A DNA stretch of 64,000 nucleotides, from positions 113,501 to 177,500 of the forward strand of contig JAJOZX010000938.1 in NCBI GenBank assembly GCA_023014485.1. Direction: 5' to 3'. This DNA comes from Bathynomus jamesi. Its lineage: Eukaryota > Arthropoda > Malacostraca > Isopoda > Cirolanidae. The stretch's first letter is position 1; each line of letters starts with the position of its first letter. Below, in pieces: positions 1-10,856 of the stretch. Both the position numbers and the translations under genes were made by a program. Under the pieces are notes generated by a model, which saw only the letters and a program-made list of their open reading frames with translations, had not been told where the DNA came from and did no database searches.

Positions 1-2
1 AA

Positions 3-92
3 CCCAGCGGAATTTACCAACAAGGAATAAAGGCCCTTGTTTCGAGTTGGAGAAAAGCCGTAGAAAAGGATGGAGACTATGTGGAAGAATAA
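3..92 (+). pseudogene. mariner-type transposase, C-terminal fragment cut by window start
   Basis: The frame from base 3 runs to TAA at 90-92 and contains IKALVSSWRKAVEKDGDYV. Mariner transposases end with this kind of GIK-x-L-x-x-W ... GDYVE tail, so this is the 3' end of a transposase gene that begins outside the window. No catalytic residues are included. The identification rests on family memory of the tail alone. Confidence 0.6.
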
Positions 93-201
93 AAACTTGT
101 AAAGAAGGTATATAACTACTTGTATACAAAATTTCTGGAACTTACAAGGAAACTTGGAAAGAAAGAAAAAAGGTGGGGCAAAATATATTGAGAGGCCCTC
201 G

Positions 202-202
<1 letters not shown>

Positions 203-260
<58 letters not shown>

Positions 261-276
261 TATATATATATATATA
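203..276. repeat. (TA)n microsatellite
   Basis: Nearly pure TA dinucleotide tract with one GA interruption, directly upstream of the inverted PLE end. Confidence 0.95.
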
Positions 277-360
277 CAATTTAAATACATACATACATAG
301 AAACATAGAAGCAAACATACATACAAACACACATTCACAATTCATACATATATATATAGG

Positions 361-1257
361 CTGCAAACCCACAAGGAAAAAGAAAAACGATTCCAAGGCC
401 TTTCGTGTATTCAAAGCTACACCTCGTCAGGGAATGAAGATAAAAGGCGAGATGCCCATAAATATATACAACGTACAGGAAAAACAAAACAATTAGCACA
501 TACTTAACAAGGGTTAATGAGAGGCAAAAGAAATTTTAACATGATATCGTCAATTTTATACGTCCCCGCACTGTTATTGAAGTTGTTTTTAAAATGAATA
601 AATGCACATTCTAGAATATTTCTTTCTATTATATCTCTGTTTTTAACAAGCGCTTTTGAACTATCCCACTTGATGCTATGGTTACATCTATACATATGAT
701 TAATAAAGCATTGGAATTATTAGCTGTTCTACAAGCATATTTATGCTGTTTTACCCTAATATCCAACGTTTTACCGGTTTGGCCTATATACACTGAGTTA
801 CATTGTGTACATCCGATCGAATACACACAACCAACAACATTATCAGGGCTATTCTTTATTAGGCTTGATTTAACAGTATTATTATACTTAAAGATTACAT
901 TAATGCCAATTGCTTTAAGTACAGTTGGAAGGTATTGAAAATTAACATGGTAAGGTAGGCTAAGGATATTTTTACGCTGAAATTCCTTTACAATTACATT
1001 ATTATAATACCTATTCTTGGCTTTCTTAAGACAGTTATCTAAAAATGAAATAGGATAACATAATTCAGTACCAATATTCATGATATTGCATAACTCGGAA
1101 TCTAAAAATTCAGGACTGACAACTCTCAATGCTCGAAGAAACATAGCAAAGAAAATAGAGGATTTAATCGAAGGATGATGGTCAGAATAAAAATGCACAT
1201 AAGAGTTATTATTAGTAGGCTTACGGTAGACTTCGTATTTGAACTGATTAGAGCATC
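361..1257 (-). mobile_element. PLE family 1, inverted 3' fragment
   Basis: This segment is the reverse complement of about 2140-3040. On the minus strand it encodes the end of the reverse transcriptase ORF and the GIY-YIG domain (stop near 504), followed by a 3' tail with a hammerhead motif. It joins head-to-head to the plus copy at about 1257, where AAATTT is shared by both arms. The minus frame is open over about 629-1198 and shifts once near 690. This is the usual Penelope arrangement, a partial inverted copy in front of the main copy. Confidence 0.9.
390..435 (-). ncRNA. hammerhead ribozyme motif of PLE family 1 (inverted copy)
   Basis: Read on the minus strand: AUUCC, then CUGACGA, a GUGU..ACAC stem, GAAA, the palindrome AGGCCU and a cleavable U, then GGAAU, which pairs with AUUCC (helix I). 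Matches the hammerhead core CUGANGA...GAAA. It is the mirror copy of the motif at 2964-3009. Confidence 0.75.
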
Positions 1258-2895
1258 TCCAAATTTACATATTACTAAAGCGGACAAATCCAATTCGATC
1301 GTCATCATGGACAAAAACAGTTATGTTGAAAAGATGAATACGTTATTGAGTGATCGTGACACGTACAAACCTCTAAATAGAGACCCATTGGAGGATGTTA
1401 ATAAAATGTTTAACAGAAAATTAAGAGAAATTTTAAAAAATAACTATAATGGGCTTCCACAGCAGTTTCTTAGTATCAATCCGTCACTACCATATCTGTA
1501 CGGCTTAGTAAAAACACACAAAGTCAATAATCCCATGAGGCCTATTGTTAGCTCAGTGGTCTCCGTAACCTATAAGCTATCAAAATGGTTAGTTAGTTTA
1601 TTAACGCCGTTAGTTGGCTCTATTTCTGAGTCACATATTGTAAATAGCATGGATCTTATTGACAAACTGAAGTTCCCTAATGACCCTAATTTCAAATTGG
1701 TAAGCTTCGATGTATGCTCGCTATTCACAAAAGTCTCTGTTGATGACCTACTTGATTTTTTAAAAGATAAGATCTCTGAATATTCTTTCCCTGTTCAACA
1801 CAACACTCTTATTGAGTTAATTAAGCTTTGTGTCAAAGATTGTAAATTTCAGTTTGAAAATAAGTTTTATGCTATGTCGTTTGGATTGGCTATGGGAAAT
1901 CCCCTTTCACCTGTACTAGCTAATTTTATATGGAATTTTTTGAAAGTAGAATTTTGCCTACGATTATTAATTTTAACTTGGTTTGGCACAGGTATATAGA
2001 TGATATTTTATGCCTTTGGCCTAATAATTTGGATGTGGACTTATTTCTTGGTAGGCTCAACAATTTAGTCCTATCTATTAAGTTTACAGTTGAAAAACAA
2101 AATGATGGAAGCCTATCTTTTCTTGATCTAAAAATTTGGAGATGCTCTAATCAGTTCAAATATGAAGTCTACCGTAAGCCTACTAATAATAACTCTTATG
2201 TGCATTTTTATTTTGACCATCATCCTTCGATTAAATCCTCTATTTTCTCTGCTATGTTTCTTCGAGCATTGAGAGTTGTCAGTCCTCAATTTTTAGATTC
2301 CGAGTTATGCAATATCATGAATATTGGTACTAAATTATGTTATTCTATTTCATTTTTAGATAACTGTCTTAAGAAAGCCAAGAATAGGTATTATAATAAT
2401 GTAATTGTAAAGGAATTTCAGCGTAAAAATATCCTTAGCCTACCTTACCATGTTAATTTTCAATACCTTCCAACTGTACTTAAAGCAATTGGCATTAATG
2501 TAATCTTTAAGTATAATAATACTGTTAAATCACGCCTAATAAAGAATAGCCCTGATAATGTTGTTGGTTGTGTGTATTCGATCGGATGTACACAATGTAA
2601 CTCAGTGTATATAGGCCAAACCGGTAAAACGTTGGATATTAGGGTAAAACAGCATAAATATGCTTGTAGAACAGCTAATAATTCCAATGCTTTATTTAAT
2701 CATATGTATAGATGTAACCATAGCATCAAGTGGGATAGTTCAAAAGCGCTTGTTAAAAACAGAGATATAATAGAAAGAAATATTCTAGAATGTGCATTTA
2801 TTCATTTTAAAAACAACTTCAATAACAGTGCGGGGACGTATAAAATTGACGATATCATGTTAAAATTTCTTTTGCCTCTCATTAACCCTTGTTAA
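1258..2895 (+). pseudogene. Penelope-like reverse transcriptase / GIY-YIG endonuclease
   Basis: Copies element RNA into DNA and nicks the target. Visible in order: KADKSNSIVIMD (about 1276), GLVKTHK (about 1503), DVCSLFTKVS (about 1708), MGNPLSP (about 1894), the catalytic RYIDDIL (about 1990), and a GIY-YIG domain with CVYSIGC and YIGQTGK (about 2608). A one-base loss near 1930 shifts the frame between MGNPLSP and RYIDDIL; both halves are otherwise open to TAA at 2893-2895. The N-terminus is missing. The single frameshift suggests a fairly young copy. Confidence 0.88.
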
Positions 2896-2963
2896 GTATG
2901 TGCTAATTGTTTTGTTTTTCCTGTACGTTGTATATATTTATGGGCATCTCGCCTTTTATCTTC

Positions 2964-3009
2964 ATTCCCTGACGAGGTGTAGCTTTGAATACACGAAAGG
3001 CCTTGGAAT
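2964..3009 (+). ncRNA. hammerhead ribozyme motif of PLE family 1
   Basis: AUUCC (2964-2968), CUGACGA (2969-2975), stem GUGU/ACAC, GAAA (2995-2998), palindrome AGGCCU forming helix III only between two molecules, cleavage after U3004, then GGAAU (3005-3009) closing helix I. All core positions match the hammerhead consensus. Confidence 0.8.
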
Positions 3010-3045
3010 CGTTTTTCTTTTTCCTTGTGGGTTTGCAGCATTCAT

Positions 3046-4305
3046 TCATTTCACGTGTTTTATTGTGAAATTCATCCCATATATATATATACATATACCT
3101 TTGTGGGCCTAAGCTGCTAGGTTAGGTTACCCCACCACCTTGGAGGGTCTCTCCCGACCCCCCTTCCTGCGTACAACCCCTCTCCCCCTTGGTACTGTGC
3201 CGGTGCCTTGCAGCAGTAAAAACAGTAAAAAGCAGTAAAATAATTTTAAATTACACTGTATTATTACTGTATAACAAGAATGTCATGAATGCCACTAATT
3301 TCCTAACCCTTCCGAATGGTCTCCCTCATGCAGAGACAATCCATTTAGCATGAATAAGTTTCAGTGTGGAGAGCTTCAAATCTGTCTTACCAAGATAGAG
3401 GTAATCTGTAGAATTATAACTAGCAACTGTTGACCTCGAAATTATGATGCCGCGAACTCGTCCAAGGATATGAAAGAGCGAAAATTTGCTGCCAAATTAA
3501 CCTGGTTTACAGTATATATACTTATAAACTCATACAATATTATACTAATGTTTGTGAAATGACGTTGATATGCCATGGTATCGTATGTAATACCTTTATT
3601 TCATAATTAAATACAAATTATTAATTTATTGAATTAAATAACTTCAAAATTGCCTCGGGATTGGCGACATAGCCTATTGGGAATAAAGATAATTGTCACA
3701 CATACATAGAACCCATATGTAGGCATCGGGCCTGCTTGACAACACGAAAACCAAATTTATTACTTCGCGTTCAAATTTTCCATTGCTGACTCATGAAGAT
3801 TACATCGAGAGAAGAGTCAACGAACTTTGCAAAATCAGCAAATAATAAAAATACGAAGATATATATTATATTATCCTGGCGGCACTCTGAGCTGCTTATG
3901 TTACAGCAATGCTTTAAGCAAGGAAGATGTACTTTATCTTCCTATAAGTTCTGAGTGAAACTTTCATAATATAAAACCTAATAACTATAAAAAGATAGGC
4001 CTATTCCTTCAGGTATTTCAGTATAGTGACTGCTTATATTAATTACATCAAAGCAACTCGTTGTGTAACTCCATCGTACCGCGGCCCTACATCGAAAAAC
4101 ATCGTCGCGTCCTACGGACAGAAGCGAGGCTCAACGAAGTAATAAGGTAAGGCAATTCCTTTCTTTACCATTAGGCAGCGCAAATACCGAAGGCAATTAA
4201 ACATAGAGGTCATTTGAAGACCTACACATACATAACTCTCTAACGAAAAAACGTAGTGCATTTGTCGTTAAATCTCCACTGAAATCTGCTGGAAATTTCC
4301 AACGG
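3046..4305. other. no gene recognised
   Basis: AT-rich spacer with a short C-rich stretch at about 3120-3195. No long ORF, TIR or RNA gene was recognised. Confidence 0.6.
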
Positions 4306-4353
4306 ATACCATATTTCTATACCGTATTTCTATACCATATTTATATACCGTAT
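4306..4353. repeat. 13-bp tandem repeat, about 3.5 units
   Basis: Units of the form ATACCrTATTTCT follow each other immediately upstream of the Tc1 relic. Confidence 0.8.
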
Positions 4354-4373
4354 GACGAACACCGACTCTGAAA

Positions 4374-4945
4374 ATGAATCTAGCTGAAGATAAAATTGCA
4401 CAGCGAAGTTGGATAACTGGTATGCGGGAAGCAGACCTCTCTGTAGCTGACATGCCATGGAACTAGGAATTTCGAAGCCTACTGTTCGACGCTGGGTGCA
4501 GAGGTGACAGGAGATTGGGAGTCTGCTAGATTGTCCGAAGTGTGGGGCACCAATAAAGACCACCCCAGTAGAAGACCGGAGAATAATCAACGAAGTGCAG
4601 AACGATCCTATCAACAACGCAGTCGTCATCCGGGAGACACTACATATGGACGTGTCAGTGGACACCGTAAGGAGACGATGCATGAAGCAGGATATCACCA
4701 CCGTACTCCTGCCAAAAAAGAGAGGATCGAGGAACGACATCGTCAGGCCAGACTCTCGTTTGCTCGCCACCATATAAATGACGATCTCGCATACTGGAGC
4801 AGAGTTATCTGTTGGATCACACTATGGTTGAGTGGGAGATGTTCCGAAGGAACCCACACATCATACATAACCATGTTGCATCTATGCCACACAGATTACA
4901 AGATGTAATAGACAATAATGGGGATGGACCAAATACTAACTATGA
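4374..4945 (+). pseudogene. Tc1-like transposase, internally deleted
   Basis: The ATG at 4374 opens an N-terminal DNA-binding region. Shifted frames then give VVIRETLHMDVSVDTVRRR, the typical Tc1 second helix-turn-helix, followed by ARLSFARHHIND. The sequence then jumps to a Tc1 C-terminus (ASMPHRLQDVIDNNGD and a Tyr), so the DDE catalytic core is missing. Several frameshifts and stops are present. It is a non-autonomous Tc1 derivative. Confidence 0.75.
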
Positions 4946-5239
4946 ACCGGGTATGGCTGTCATTTATGTTCATCTATGGCAAATTGTGAACATTTTGTAT
5001 GGTAAACTATTTAGTAAAAAATTCTCAACCATTGCATATTTGTTGTAATAAAGAATTGGTGTTTTATTGTATGTATATATATATATATATATATATATTT
5101 TCCTTGTTAAAATCTAATAATATCTCCACATTGATAATGCAACAGGAAATCTGGAAAACATTAATGGCTTTATCTGTCCATCGTGATTAAATCATTATCT
5201 CTCCACATTGATAATACATATACAATCTGGAAAACATTA

Positions 5240-5375
5240 TTACTATAATAGGCATCAGCCACAAACCGTTGGTGATATCCTGCTTCATGCAACCGTCACC
5301 TTACGGTTTCCACTGACACGCCCATATGTAGTCTCTCCTGGACGGCGACAGCATGTAACCATGTCAACACCACGG
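5240..5375 (-). pseudogene. Tc1-like transposase helix-turn-helix fragment
   Basis: The minus strand reads HMGVSVETVRRRLHEAGYH with one frameshift. This is the same HTH region as in the relic at 4374-4945, in opposite orientation and from a related but different copy. Nothing else of the element is recognisable. Confidence 0.65.
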
Positions 5376-5495
5376 TTTGTCCCATCAACGTCATTTCACA
5401 AACATTAGTATAATATTGTATGAATTTATATGTATATATAAATATGTTTATGCTAGTATAACCGTGGATTATTATTATGTGATTTTGATAAATAA

Positions 5496-5621
5496 CACTA
5501 GGCAACAAATTTCAACTTTTTTTTTGTTACAGACATGTGAACTACTGATTCCTACTAAAGCGCTGATGCTGATTTCAGATCTGATATCAAAATTTCTCTA
5601 TCACGTACAGATTTTGTGTAA
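5496..5621. repeat. left terminal inverted repeat
   Basis: Imperfect inverted copy of 7949-8064; outermost bases CACTAGGC. Confidence 0.8.
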
Positions 5622-5871
5622 CCGAAAACCCCTATTTTTCATTTTTTTTCTCACCCGCTTCTATTACGAAAGCCGTCTAAGCTACTTTTCCGTGCCACGT
5701 TTTATGTTAAGCATACTTAAATAATTAGTGAACAGGAATGTCTTTCCTCCTTTATTCTGGCTTAAGACAGACAGCGGAATTCCGCTGGCGGAGTTACCAC
5801 CCCTGCGCCCAACCATCCACCCAAAGCGCGTTAGTATTTTGTTGTTACTACTGAAAGGCAAATTCCTGTTC

Positions 5872-7555
5872 TTAAGTGAAACTTTGGTGTGTCCTCTTCC
5901 TTTGTCGCTTGTAGGATGACGAGCTCTCCTTCTGCAGGAACCAACAATAATCTCCCATCATATTTGGGTTGAAATTACCTTGGTATCTGTTTTCCATAAC
6001 TGAGATCTGTTGGTGGAAGCGCTCACCATGCTCGTCACTTACAGCCCCCAAGGTTGGCCGGGAAGAAGTCAAGATGAGAATGTAAAAAATGAATTTCAAA
6101 GACATTCTGCATCCCATTATTTCATAAGATTTAAGCATGTTTTCTACGAGTTTACGGTGGTTTTCAGCTTTGTGGTTTCCAAGAAAATTTTTGACAACTT
6201 CAACGAAAGATGTCCATGCTCCTAGTTCATTCTCATTTAGGTTAGATGGAAACGATGAGTCGTGGATGACACTGCGGATCTGTGGTCCAGTGAAAACTCC
6301 AACTTCTAGCTTAGCATCTGTCAATATTCCTTTGAATTTATCCTTTAAATATTGGAAACCACTACCTGATGATGATCCATACCCTTCACGAAATTTTTCA
6401 TAAGGCCAAGTTTAATGTGAAGTGGTGGAAGATGTACTTTCTGAGGGTCAATAAGTGCTGGGTGTTTCACATTGTATTTACCAACAACATATTCAGTTCT
6501 AGATGGCCAATCATGTTTTTTGTAGTGGTTCTTGTCATCTCTGCTGTTCCATAGACACAAAAAGCACATATGCTTTGTGTAGCCCAACTGTAACCCAAGA
6601 AGTAATGATACAACTTTAAGGTCGCCACAAATATTCCATGTGTGGTCCTTATATTTGATGAGTCTTAGCAGCAGTTTCATCGATTCATAAGTCTCATTAA
6701 GGCCAGTGGCATGTGCTACAGGTATTGAAGGTTTTTCATTGCCGTTGTGCAGTAATATAGCTTTAAGGCTAGCTTTACTAGAGCCAATGAACAGTCTCCA
6801 TTCTTTTGGATCATAGCGACAGCCAATCCCTTGCATCAGACCACTGATATCGTGGCAGAAAACAAACGTTTTCTTCCTGTAAGTAAAATGATGAAAACTG
6901 CAAATGGCGATGGCGGAAATGGGAAACTTTGGTGTTTGGTTGGAGAAGATTAAATTCTTGAAGTCTTGAACCAAGCAACTCTGCCTTTTCTTTTGGTAAT
7001 TCCAAATCGCGCACTAAGTCATTTAACTCCGCTTGACTTAACAAATGTGGGGAAATATTTGCATCTGGAACATATATGCCATCTTTCCCTGTTTCTATAT
7101 CACTAGCAGAATCTTCAGATGAACTGCTGTCTGTTATCGTTGCTGGTGGAACTGGTGGTGGATTTGTTTCATCATGTGGTACTGGTTTCATTGCTGATTC
7201 GCAGTTTGGGTACGTGATCTTTGATTTGATTTTCTTTGTGAAACCAGCAATCTTTGTCAAACAAAAATAACAATCATTGAAGTGATTTTTCGGCTCACGC
7301 CAAACCATGGGGACTGAGAACGGCATAGCTTTTCTTTTACCATTCATCCAAGCTATTAACATTGCATTGCACTGTGCACAGCAAATATGTGGTGCCCAGT
7401 CCCTCTGTTGGTCTCCTAACTTAGTCAAAATAACACTTGTAGGCAAGTTTAATCTTTGTTGTTATGTTTCTACATTGTGGCTTAGGTGTATATTGTCCAC
7501 AGACAAAGCAGAAGTTGTCTGGGTGATTTACACAAGCACGTCTATTTGATGCCAT
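5872..7555 (-). pseudogene. orphan multicopy transposase-like protein
   Basis: On the minus strand the ATG at 7555 opens with ACVNHPDNFCFVCG and an HICCAQC motif (Cys-rich, possible zinc-binding), then MVWREPKNHFNDCYFC, an acidic linker with SDLVRDLEL-like text (NDLVRDLEL), CHDISGLMQGIG, EWRLFIGSS, LLHNGN, ICGDLK, CFLCLWNSR, LPPLHIKLGLMK, and finally VSDEHGERFHQQIS and MMGDYCWFL. From memory the same motif series occurs in multicopy uncharacterised proteins of insects, ticks and Hydra. Three frameshifts (near 7425, 6870 and 6390) break it. The conserved Asp in GDLK and Glu in GERFHQ are candidates for a DDE triad; the third acid may be the site now Gly in FIGSS. No named family can be assigned. 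Confidence 0.75.
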
Positions 7556-7948
7556 TTTGAATTACCATACAATATCTGAAAAAACGTAGAAAGTAATTAT
7601 TACGATGTGCAAAATAAAAAGAAATACACACCGTAGTACAAAACAAATACTATAAAAACACACAAGTCACCACAACCTGTCACTTGCTCATCAGCAGAGA
7701 GCTTCAACAACCGTTCTGCTTGACTGTCACGTAGCGACTGACCGTTGGGCCGTTGCCCGTTACTATGCTCTTGACTCAGTGTTGCCAACTCGGGATAAAT
7801 TTTATTTATCAAAATTGTTCGAATTTGTATATAGTTGGCAAAAAAAATTGCTTTAACCTTGAAAAGCAAGTTTCATATTACTGGCATTAAGGCGATTAAA
7901 ACCAAAATCTGGACGTGGTAGAAAATTTTACTAAAAGTGATTTGCATT

Positions 7949-8064
7949 TTACACAAAATCTAGACGTGATAGAAAAAATCTAATTATAGATTTGAAATCA
8001 GCATACCGAAATTAGCTAGGAGCACCTATTTGGTCTTCTGTAACAAAATCTTTGTTGCCTAGTG
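7949..8064. repeat. right terminal inverted repeat
   Basis: Inverted partner of 5496-5621, ending GCCTAGTG before the TAA duplication. Confidence 0.8.
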
Positions 8065-8213
8065 TAATCAGTTACTGTTATTCAGATCGAAATTGTTAAC
8101 AAGTTCTTTTTGTAACAATCGATAAACCATTTCCCACCAACTTTCTCTGCCCCTCTACCTCGCTCTCACTCACACTGTCTCAATCTTTTACTCGCTCAAT
8201 TTCAATACATATA

Positions 8214-8260
<47 letters not shown>

Positions 8261-9078
8261 ATAATCGTGTAGATTTGTAAGTTAGTTAAAGTTTAAAGCT
8301 GCACACGAACTCTACAAACAGCTTTATTAGTATTGTTACATAATGATTTAATATACGCGAGACTGGTGGGTGTGGAAGGGGGAATGAGTGAGTGTGGAGG
8401 ATGGTTGTGTAATATCTACTTTTGGTTCAAATTCACTAGTACATAAAAAGTTGTATTGTGGTATCTGTTCATACAGACTTGCAGTAATCATAATGGAACC
8501 TTATTACTGTATAAAACTAGTAAACATGGAGTTCAACGCTGTTCACGATCATATTAATCGTTTATCCTTATGAACCCAGATATTACATTATAATTAGGAG
8601 CCGTTCAAAAATTACTTAACACTATTTTTGCTAAAACTTGACACTCCAGATCCCCCAGGAACGTTCCGTAACGCTAGACCAGGCACCCCCTAAGATGTTA
8701 TGTAACACTTCCCCCACTCCACACCCCATACGTTGGGGTACCTTGACTATCGCTGCGGCGTTGCCACATGTACGGAGTCGCCATTGAGGCGAGGAACATT
8801 ACATATGCATGCAACTCTACATTACTATTGTTCATTAATTTCTCGTGTATAATCTAGGATTAAAAACATATTACTTATGATTGTTCAGTTCTTATTTCTC
8901 ATGTAAAATATTGATTTCTTTGTGTGGTATTGGTATAATACCTTCAATAATGACCTTGCATTTGTCATATCGATAATAATAATTTAAGATTAATTCATAC
9001 CTTAATTATTAATAATACTTTTTCATGATTCACTTATTATTATTAATAATAACTATCTGTTTTATTTTATAAGAGCCA
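8065..9078. other. no gene; (TA)n tract at 8219-8268
   Basis: Apart from the TA array only AT-rich sequence and a GC-richer 8600-8800 stretch are seen; no coding signal. Confidence 0.6.
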
Positions 9079-9112
9079 GTAAAGCCTAAAGCTTAAGGGC
9101 TTTAGGCTTTAC
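9079..9112. repeat. perfect 14-bp inverted repeat (hairpin)
   Basis: GTAAAGCCTAAAGC (9079-9092), loop TTAAGG, then its exact complement (9099-9112). No T-run or gene is next to it, so no terminator role is claimed. Confidence 0.9.
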
Positions 9113-9221
9113 AATTATTTGTCATTGTAAAGTGTTAAATCGATGTATTTATTTTATTATTTATAAAGGTTATTAAAAAAATAACTAAACGTTCATTAAC
9201 TAGTGTAGTCACTAATAAGTG

Positions 9222-9475
9222 GCGGGTTTCCGCGACTCGGGTGGATGGAAATTAGGTTCTGCCAGCGCCGTGGTTATACGTGTAGTTGGTCAACCACGAA
9301 CTCTGCTGATGCTCGGCTTAACTCTTTAGCGTTATCGATGAGTTATATCGTCTATTGGTGCGTATAAAAGTGAATAAAGTGACGCTTAACAGATTAAATA
9401 ACTGTTGGAGTTCACTCTGCCTTACCGTTGTGTGGGGAAATAGAGGTTTTGGATAGCTGTTACCTATCAGTGAAA
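9222..9475 (+). repeat. SINE copy A (degenerate tRNA head)
   Basis: Shares its body with the copy at 10626: CTCTGCTGATGCTCGG, and AAATAGAGGTTTTGGAT near the 3' end. The tRNA-like head is poorly preserved here. Confidence 0.5.
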
Positions 9476-10625
9476 ATTAAAATGTAATTATTAACAACTG
9501 AAAGTCGTTTAATGAATGAAATTAATCGATACTCTAGCCATTTTTATTGAAGAAGTTCGGTTATCAGATTAAAAAATAAAAGTTTAAGTTTTTGGAAATT
9601 GTAAAAATCTGTCTGCATTTTTATTTATATGAACACTATTTATTGATGCCACAGAACTTGTGTGGCAGTTATCACTGCACTGGAAAATTTTTCACCTATA
9701 AAATTTTTCATAAGAATAAAAACATTGTACAGCCCTGTAAATTTAGAAGACATGACCATATCTTTCCTAAAAAATTTATTTACGAGACGATTCTCTTGTT
9801 GCTGTCTGAATAATTGGAACTTTCAAGATTTCGATTTTGAGAAAATTAGACATGAAAGCTCAATTATCTGCAAAACATTTTTCGACCAAGAGATTTTGCT
9901 GAAAATTGGTACAAAATAAGTCCATTATATGCGGCAGTATTTGAGCAAGTTTCAATAAAATCGTATGAATAGTTGTTTGGTTACAAGTATTTGAATTAGT
10001 GGGACCATAAATCTGAACCCAGCTAGAATTTTCAAAAAATTTAAAACTTCAACCATCATAATTTTTTTCTGTTCAATTGATTGTGCTGAAAGTGGGTAGA
10101 AAATATATATGTTATGTACGCAAATTATGCTGTAAGTGTCAATCAAATCGTATGAATAGTTCTTCTATAGGTATATGAAATTCATTGTCCACAAACAGGA
10201 TTCCTTCCATATATGATATTTACACATAATTGTTTTCTAGTTTTATCCCAACCCCTCACACGAATCACTGTCATATGAGAGTTTTCAGAAGCATTTAGCA
10301 TAGAACTAAAAGAAACGGCCAAAATTTTGGATAAATTTCGAACTTTTAATAATTTTGATGCCTAAACCAGCTATATTTTCAGGACATCCGACTGTATATA
10401 TAGCTAAATTTCACTCTTTTTTTAAGTATTTAAAATCTAACTGCATATTTTGAATCTACAGGAAACTTACGTTAGAAAAACGATAGTATAAAAACTCATT
10501 CATTTTTCAGTTAAAATAAATTGGAACCCAAAAAGGAGTATTTTCATGTTAATTGAAAGTAGAGGTATTTGAATAAAATTAAATTTGCATGTACGTTACT
10601 ACATAGTTAATTTAATCTTTCTATT
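9476..10625. other. no gene recognised
   Basis: AT-rich sequence. The phrase AAATCGTATGAATAGTT occurs twice (about 9959 and 10146), pointing to an old repeat. No supported ORF. Confidence 0.5.
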
Positions 10626-10856
10626 GCATGAGCCGCCGTGGGTGGATGGGTAGGGCATCGAACTGGAAACATAAAGGTCCCAGGTTTCATTCCTGCCGGG
10701 TTATCGATTTGAATCGAGTCGACTACCTACTCTGCTAATGTTCGGTGACAGGTGACCATCGAAGTTCACGTTCATTCCTTTACCCACTTCGTTTGTACGG
10801 AATAATAGAGGTTTCGGATGATATTTGTCACCAGTTATTCGGCAGGAATCGAATGA
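10626..10856 (+). repeat. SINE copy B (tRNA-derived)
   Basis: Head: GTGGGTGGATGGGTAGGGC resembles a pol III A box and AGGTTTCATTCCTG a B box. Body: CTCTGCTAATGTTCGG and AATAGAGGTTTCGGAT, shared with 9222-9475. The layout is that of a tRNA-derived SINE. Confidence 0.6.

Larger units (their letters stand above)
1258..3045 (+). mobile_element. PLE family 1, main copy (5'-truncated)
   Basis: Penelope-like element body: reverse transcriptase, GIY-YIG endonuclease, then about 150 bp of 3' sequence with a hammerhead motif. The 5' end is missing; the copy starts just before the first RT motif. It is paired with the inverted fragment at 361-1257, so the locus is a tail-out inverted dimer. Confidence 0.9.
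5496..8064 (-). mobile_element. CACTA-like DNA transposon with orphan-family gene
   Basis: The two ends are inverted copies, 5496-5621 and 7949-8064, sharing CACTAGGCAACAAA at the tips, TTTTGTTACAGA, GCTGATTTCA and TCTATCACGT..AGATTTTGTG further in. The tips start with CACTA and are flanked on both sides by TAA (5493-5495 and 8065-8067), a plausible 3-bp target duplication as CACTA/EnSpm elements make. A sub-terminal direct repeat (7902-7929 and 7955-7981) also fits. The only gene inside is the broken minus-strand gene at 5872-7555, so that gene is the likely transposase. Superfamily placement is an inference. Confidence 0.75.

Noticed and set aside
202..414. 70-codon minus-strand frame over the TA tract
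   Set aside because: The translation is mostly an Ile-Tyr run from (TA)n; repeat artefact. The same applies to similar frames at 5000, 20500, 30100, 37400 and 54400.
4330..4773. 147-codon minus-strand frame
   Set aside because: It is the antisense of the Tc1 relic, whose plus-strand frames carry the recognisable motifs.
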